This document shows positions 60,380 through 64,000 of a stretch of 64,000 bases of DNA, in pieces. Both the position numbers and the translations under genes were made by a program. The stretch spans positions 35,886 to 99,885 of the forward strand of contig JAEUHT010000300.1 of the NCBI GenBank assembly GCA_016793265.1, given 5' to 3'. Source of the DNA: Planctomycetota bacterium (GTDB lineage Bacteria > Planctomycetota > UBA1135 > UBA2386). The notes under the pieces were generated by a model. It worked only from the letters and a program-made list of their open reading frames with translations. It was not told the DNA's origin and did not search any database. Position 1 is the first letter of the stretch; each line of letters starts with the position of its first letter.

Positions 60380-62629
60380 TCAGGCCTTCTTCTTCGCCAG
60401 GGCGTTGAGCACCTTGTCGGGCGTGATGGGCAGGTGGCGCACGGCGATGCCGAGCGCGTGGAACACGGCGTTGGCGATCGCGGCGGCGGCGGCGACCGAT
60501 GGTGGCTCGCCGAGGCCGGCGGCGCCGACGCTGTTGTGGCCGATCGCGATCGAGTGCATGTGGCACTCGAGCTCGGGCAGGTCCTCGCTGCCGGCGATCT
60601 TGTAGCGCAGGAAGTCGCCATTCAGCATGCGGCCGCTGCGCTGGTCCATGCGGCGCTGCTCGTGCAGCGCATAGCTCACGCCCTGGATCATGGCGCCGAG
60701 CACCTGGCTCTCGGCGAGCTTCTTGGCGATGACGAGGCCGCAGTCCTGCACGCCGAGCATGCGCTTGACGGCGACGAGCCCGGTCCAGGTGTCGATCTCG
60801 ACCTCCGCGAACTGGCAGCCGCAGACCGACGCCATGAAGCCGCGGCCGAAGTTGTTGAAGCGCGTGCCGTGCGCCTCGATCGGGTTGGGGCCGACCAGTT
60901 TGCAGGCCTGCTGCCAGGGCAGCGACCTGGCCGCCGTGCCGACCTTGCCGTCCTTGCAGACGACCTCTTGCTGGGGGACCCCGAGGTGCTGGGCGACGAG
61001 TTCCCGCAGCTGCTGGCCGGCCAGGAACGCGGCATGACGGATCGCCGGCGCCAGGCTCGGCGTGGTCGTGCTGCCGCCGGAGGCGGGGCCGTTCGGGTCG
61101 CTGGTGTGGCCGGCGGTGGCCTTGACCATGGTCGGCGGGATGCCGAGCTCCTCGGCGGTCAGCACCGCCATCACGGTCTTCAGCCCCGTGCCGAGGTCTT
61201 GCGCGCCGCTGCGGCTCTCGACGCTGCCGTCCGGGTGGATGCGGCAGGTGATGCCGAAGGCGGGGCGGCCGGCGCTGCCCATGCCGCCCCAGCGGGCGCT
61301 GGCGAGGCCGACGCCGCGCACGAAGCGGGCGCCGGGCGCGTTCTGCCGCGCGCGCAGCTGCTGCCAGCCGAAACGGTCGGCGCCGAAGCGCCACTGGTCC
61401 TGTCGCGTCGTCTCGGCGTCGTTGTCGAGCCGGAACGTCAGCGGGTCGATGCCCGCCGCGTGGGCGAGCTCGTCGAAGAACAGCTCGGCGCCGAACCAGC
61501 CCTGCGGGTGCCCCGGCGCGCGCATCGGCCGCGCCGGGTCGGTGTCGGCGGCGAGGTCCTGGTGCGAGGGTTCGCGGCTCTGCGCCTTGCCGAGGTAGTA
61601 GTCGGGGTAGGCGATACCGCCGCCGCCGCCGGTGAACCCGCAGCCGCCGAAGCTGCGCCAGTCGAAGGCGACGATGCGGCCGTCGGCGTCGAGCCCGCCG
61701 CGCATCTGCATCAGGGCGCCCGGGCGGTTGCCGGTGGTGGTGTGTTCTTCGTGGCGGTCGAGCATCAGCTTGACCGGCGCCTTGGCCTCGCGCGCGAGCC
61801 GGCAGACGGCGACGCCCTCGATGCCGGCGACGAACTTGGCGCCGAAGCCACCGCCGACGAACTCGGCGTGCACGGTGACGTTGCCGACGGGGATACCGTT
61901 CTCCTTCATCGCCGACGCCAGTTGGCCACGCACGCCGAACGTCGCCTGCGTCGACAGCCAGACATCGAGGTCGTCGCCGTCCCACTTGGCGACGCCGCCG
62001 TGTGGTTCGAGCGGGCTGTGCGTCTGCACCTCGGTGCGGTAGGTGGCGTCGAGCGTCACCTTGGCGGCGGCGAGAGCCTGCTCGATGCCGTCGTGTGCGG
62101 ACCAGGCATCGACGATCTGCTGGTCCTGGTCGAGCTGCGGTGCGCCTTCGGCCAGCGACCAGTCGACGTTGTGTTCCTCGCGGTCGTATTCGGCGGTGAT
62201 CGCCGCCAGGGCATCGCGGGCGAGGTCGAGCGTGGTGGCGGCGACCGCGGCGACGGCGTCGCCGACGAAGCGCACCTTGTTGCCGACCTTCTTCAGCGCG
62301 ATCACGGCGCCGACACCGGGCAGGCCGCGGGCGGCGTCGAGGTCGAGCCGGGTCAACTTGCCGCGCGGGATCGGCGAGCGCAGGATCATGCCCTGCAGCA
62401 GGCCGGGGAAGTTCTGATCGTAGGCGTACTTGGCCCGGCCGCTGGCCTTGTTGAGGCCGTCGACGCGGTCGACGTCGGTGCCGACCACGGTGAACTTGGT
62501 GTCGGCGTGCCACGGCGGCGCGTCGCCGTCGGCCGGCGTCACCTTGCGCTGCTGGATGCGGTCCGTGCTGCCGCCGGGCAAGGCGCGATAGCCGACCGGG
62601 ATCTCGACGGGGTCCTGCGGGGGCTTCAC
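60380..62629 (-). CDS. Molybdopterin-binding catalytic subunit of a xanthine/aldehyde dehydrogenase
   Basis: A 749-residue subunit. Family segments include [13 protein letters not shown] [70 protein letters not shown] loops, and the C-terminal [20 protein letters not shown], whose Glu is the catalytic base near molybdenum. The cytosine-dinucleotide or pterin type of the cofactor is not predictable. The GTG start at 62629 overlaps the 2Fe-2S subunit stop as GTGA. No Tat signal of its own is present, so it probably hitchhikes on the 2Fe-2S subunit. The substrate is likely an aldehyde or N-heterocycle. Confidence 0.92.
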   Translation of the reverse strand: MKPPQDPVEIPVGYRALPGGSTDRIQQRKVTPADGDAPPWHADTKFTVVGTDVDRVDGLNKASGRAKYAYDQNFPGLLQGMILRSPIPRGKLTRLDLDAARGLPGVGAVIALKKVGNKVRFVGDAVAAVAATTLDLARDALAAITAEYDREEHNVDWSLAEGAPQLDQDQQIVDAWSAHDGIEQALAAAKVTLDATYRTEVQTHSPLEPHGGVAKWDGDDLDVWLSTQATFGVRGQLASAMKENGIPVGNVTVHAEFVGGGFGAKFVAGIEGVAVCRLAREAKAPVKLMLDRHEEHTTTGNRPGALMQMRGGLDADGRIVAFDWRSFGGCGFTGGGGGIAYPDYYLGKAQSREPSHQDLAADTDPARPMRAPGHPQGWFGAELFFDELAHAAGIDPLTFRLDNDAETTRQDQWRFGADRFGWQQLRARQNAPGARFVRGVGLASARWGGMGSAGRPAFGITCRIHPDGSVESRSGAQDLGTGLKTVMAVLTAEELGIPPTMVKATAGHTSDPNGPASGGSTTTPSLAPAIRHAAFLAGQQLRELVAQHLGVPQQEVVCKDGKVGTAARSLPWQQACKLVGPNPIEAHGTRFNNFGRGFMASVCGCQFAEVEIDTWTGLVAVKRMLGVQDCGLVIAKKLAESQVLGAMIQGVSYALHEQRRMDQRSGRMLNGDFLRYKIAGSEDLPELECHMHSIAIGHNSVGAAGLGEPPSVAAAAAIANAVFHALGIAVRHLPITPDKVLNALAKKKA

Positions 62630-63222
62630 TTGCCACCTCCCGCCGTGCGTTCGATCGCCTGCATGACGCGGCCGTAGGTGCCGCAGCGGCAGAGGTTGCC
62701 GGCGAGGTCGTGGCGCATCTCGGCGGCGGTGGGCTTGCCGCGCTGCTCCAGGCAGGCGAGCGAGCTCATCACCATGCCGGGCGTGCAGAAGCCACACTGC
62801 AGGGCATCGCAGTGCACGAAGTTCTGCACCAACGGGTGCACCTCGTCGCCGTGGCTCAGGCTCTCGACGGTGCGGATCTCGTGACCGACCGCGTCCATCG
62901 CCAGCATCAGGCAGGAGTTGACCGGGTTGCCGTCGACGAGCACGGTGCAGGCCCCGCAGGCGCCGCGGTCGCAGACCTTCTTGCTGCCGGTCAGGTCGAG
63001 CCGGTCGCGCAGCGCGTCGAGCAGCGTCGTGCGCGTCTCGACCTTGACTTTGCGATCCTGGCCGTTGATCGACAGCGTGATCTCGTGCTCGCCGGGCCCG
63101 AACGTCTCGGGAGGCGCCGGCGGGCGCGCGATCGCGGTGATGCCGGTCGTGGCGATGCCGGCGACGGCGGAGCCTTTGAGGAACGAACGGCGACTGACGC
63201 CGCGGTCGGACGGGTTGGTCAT
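62626..63222 (-). CDS. Tat-exported 2Fe-2S subunit of the molybdenum hydroxylase (PaoA/YagT-like)
   Basis: A 198-residue iron-sulfur subunit. The N-terminus [18 protein letters not shown] (residues 10-27) is a twin-arginine signal, indicating periplasmic location. The plant-type cluster is bound by C84, C89, C92 and C104 ([14 protein letters not shown]), and the second by C143, C146, C178 and C180 ([16 protein letters not shown]). The start at 63222 ([12 protein letters not shown]) places the Tat signal at the end. First gene of 2Fe-2S / Mo / FAD / small Cys protein. Together these resemble the E. coli periplasmic aldehyde oxidoreductase PaoABC. Confidence 0.93.
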   Translation of the reverse strand: MTNPSDRGVSRRSFLKGSAVAGIATTGITAIARPPAPPETFGPGEHEITLSINGQDRKVKVETRTTLLDALRDRLDLTGSKKVCDRGACGACTVLVDGNPVNSCLMLAMDAVGHEIRTVESLSHGDEVHPLVQNFVHCDALQCGFCTPGMVMSSLACLEQRGKPTAAEMRHDLAGNLCRCGTYGRVMQAIERTAGGGK

Positions 63223-63332
63223 GGCCTCTCGGGTGGCGAGCGGGGAGGACAGCAGTCTAGCCAGCGCCGCCGGGCGCCGGCCACGCCTGGCACCAACTCG
63301 TGACCGCTGTCCGCCTCGGGTGGCGCCTCGAG

Positions 63333-64000
63333 TCAGCGCGTCCCGAACGGATCGCCGCGGTCGGCGCCCGGCCGGCTCTGCGCGTTCGTCAGCCGCAGGT
63401 TGGCGAACTGGCCCTCGTCGTCGAACGAGCCGAGGCCGACGCGGCCCCATTCGAAGTCACGGCAGGTCGCGCGCAGGATCGGCGTCTTGGCGCGGTCCCA
63501 GTAGACGGTGATCGAGCCGTCGGCGGTGCGGCGTTCGAGCCGCACGTGGTGCCAGACGCCGTCACCCCACTCGATGCCGCGCGTTGGCACCGGCAGCAGC
63601 GCCACGCGTTCGGCATCGGCGACGCGGAAGACGTTGTGCGCGTGCGGGTCCGGGGTCTTGGCGAGATGCACGTAGCAGAAGCGCGTGTTCGACTCGAAGC
63701 CGAGGAACAGGCACAGGTCGCGGTGGGCGTAGTCGCGGCCGGTCTGCATGAGGTCGAGGTCGAGGTCGAAGTCGCGCAACTCGACCGAGCGCAGCAGCGC
63801 GATCGCCTGCGGCGAACGGAACGGCGGCCGGTAGTCGCTGCCCGGCAGCAGCTGCAGCACCGCGTCGCCGTCGCCGAGGTCTCTCCAGCGCCACCGCGAT
63901 GGGTCGCTGCAGGCGAAGTGGGTGGGTCGTATCGGCACCGCGAGGTCCCGAGCCCCGCCGGTCGCACAGGCGGCGAGCAGCAGCGCGGGCAGCAGCGACC
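63333..64000 (-). CDS. LamG-like lipoprotein (5' end beyond the window)
   Basis: At least 222 residues; the beginning lies past base 64000. Codons read from the edge give a hydrophobic stretch [10 protein letters not shown] followed by ATGGARD, a lipoprotein signal with lipobox LAAC, so only a few N-terminal residues are missing. The body has a concanavalin/LamG-like beta pattern: [65 protein letters not shown] and [20 protein letters not shown]. This is the layout of the 3-keto-disaccharide hydrolase/DUF1080-like domains common in planctomycetes. Its function in glycan binding or hydrolysis is inferred. Confidence 0.8.
   Translation of the reverse strand, partial: SLLPALLLAACATGGARDLAVPIRPTHFACSDPSRWRWRDLGDGDAVLQLLPGSDYRPPFRSPQAIALLRSVELRDFDLDLDLMQTGRDYAHRDLCLFLGFESNTRFCYVHLAKTPDPHAHNVFRVADAERVALLPVPTRGIEWGDGVWHHVRLERRTADGSITVYWDRAKTPILRATCRDFEWGRVGLGSFDDEGQFANLRLTNAQSRPGADRGDPFGTR

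Overview
The window is GC-rich (about 70% or more by eye) and coding-dense. It looks like a Gram-negative environmental bacterium, most probably a planctomycete. The evidence for this is an ECF sigma factor of the type found next to Hanks-type kinases, FG-GAP secreted proteins, and a C-terminal beta domain (FG-x-GC ... SNG) on secreted and membrane proteins that I associate with planctomycete genomes. The taxonomic call is inference. No rRNA, tRNA, insertion sequence, prophage or CRISPR array was seen.

Layout. 1-4.0 kb: the end of ubiX, then ubiA, a holA-like gene and mutL, all linked by overlapping stop/start codons. 4.0-13.3 kb: two envelope or secreted proteins of unknown function, a CnoX-like thioredoxin with a leaderless-looking promoter, an orphan FixJ-type regulator, a secreted trypsin-like protease, der, a B12-binding radical SAM enzyme and a GT4 glycosyltransferase. 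13.5-18.4 kb: a HEAT-repeat protein, phosphatidylserine decarboxylase, a LysM lipoprotein, TrmO and ArgJ. 18.4-22.2 kb: a 113-bp direct-repeat array, then a 1156-residue glycine-rich lipoprotein.

22.6-37.5 kb holds most of an arginine regulon. On the minus strand lie argG-argH-argA (a short GNAT-type N-acetylglutamate synthase) and argR-argC-argB-argD-argF. Each transcription unit starts behind a pair of ArgR operators spaced exactly 21 bp apart. With argJ at 17-18 kb, all eight steps from glutamate to arginine plus the repressor are present. Between the two arg operons sits a separate cassette: an acyl carrier protein and an AMP-forming ligase on the plus strand, convergent with a GT4 glycosyltransferase, an asparagine-synthase-like amidotransferase, an NAD-synthetase-like enzyme and a left-handed beta-helix acetyltransferase. 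It looks like a set for making or decorating an amidated or acylated surface glycan or small molecule, and it is the most interesting uncharacterised assembly here.

37.6-56.8 kb: a YdcF-like protein, a small secreted protein, a class V aminotransferase, a TPR-like protein with a large membrane glycosyltransferase carrying the FG-x-GC domain, an orphan ExbD-like protein, an ECF sigma/serine-threonine kinase pair, an FG-GAP protein, a lectin-like secreted protein, a secreted hypothetical protein, a methyltransferase, a class I glutamine amidotransferase and an M17 aminopeptidase. 56.9-64.0 kb: an S9 dipeptidyl peptidase, then a periplasmic molybdenum hydroxylase operon (Tat-exported 2Fe-2S subunit, Mo subunit, FAD subunit with a 4-Cys cluster segment, and a small cysteine-rich protein), and a LamG-like lipoprotein cut by the window edge.

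Compact operons recur: many neighbouring genes share ATGA or GTGA overlaps, and several GTG starts were chosen on that basis.
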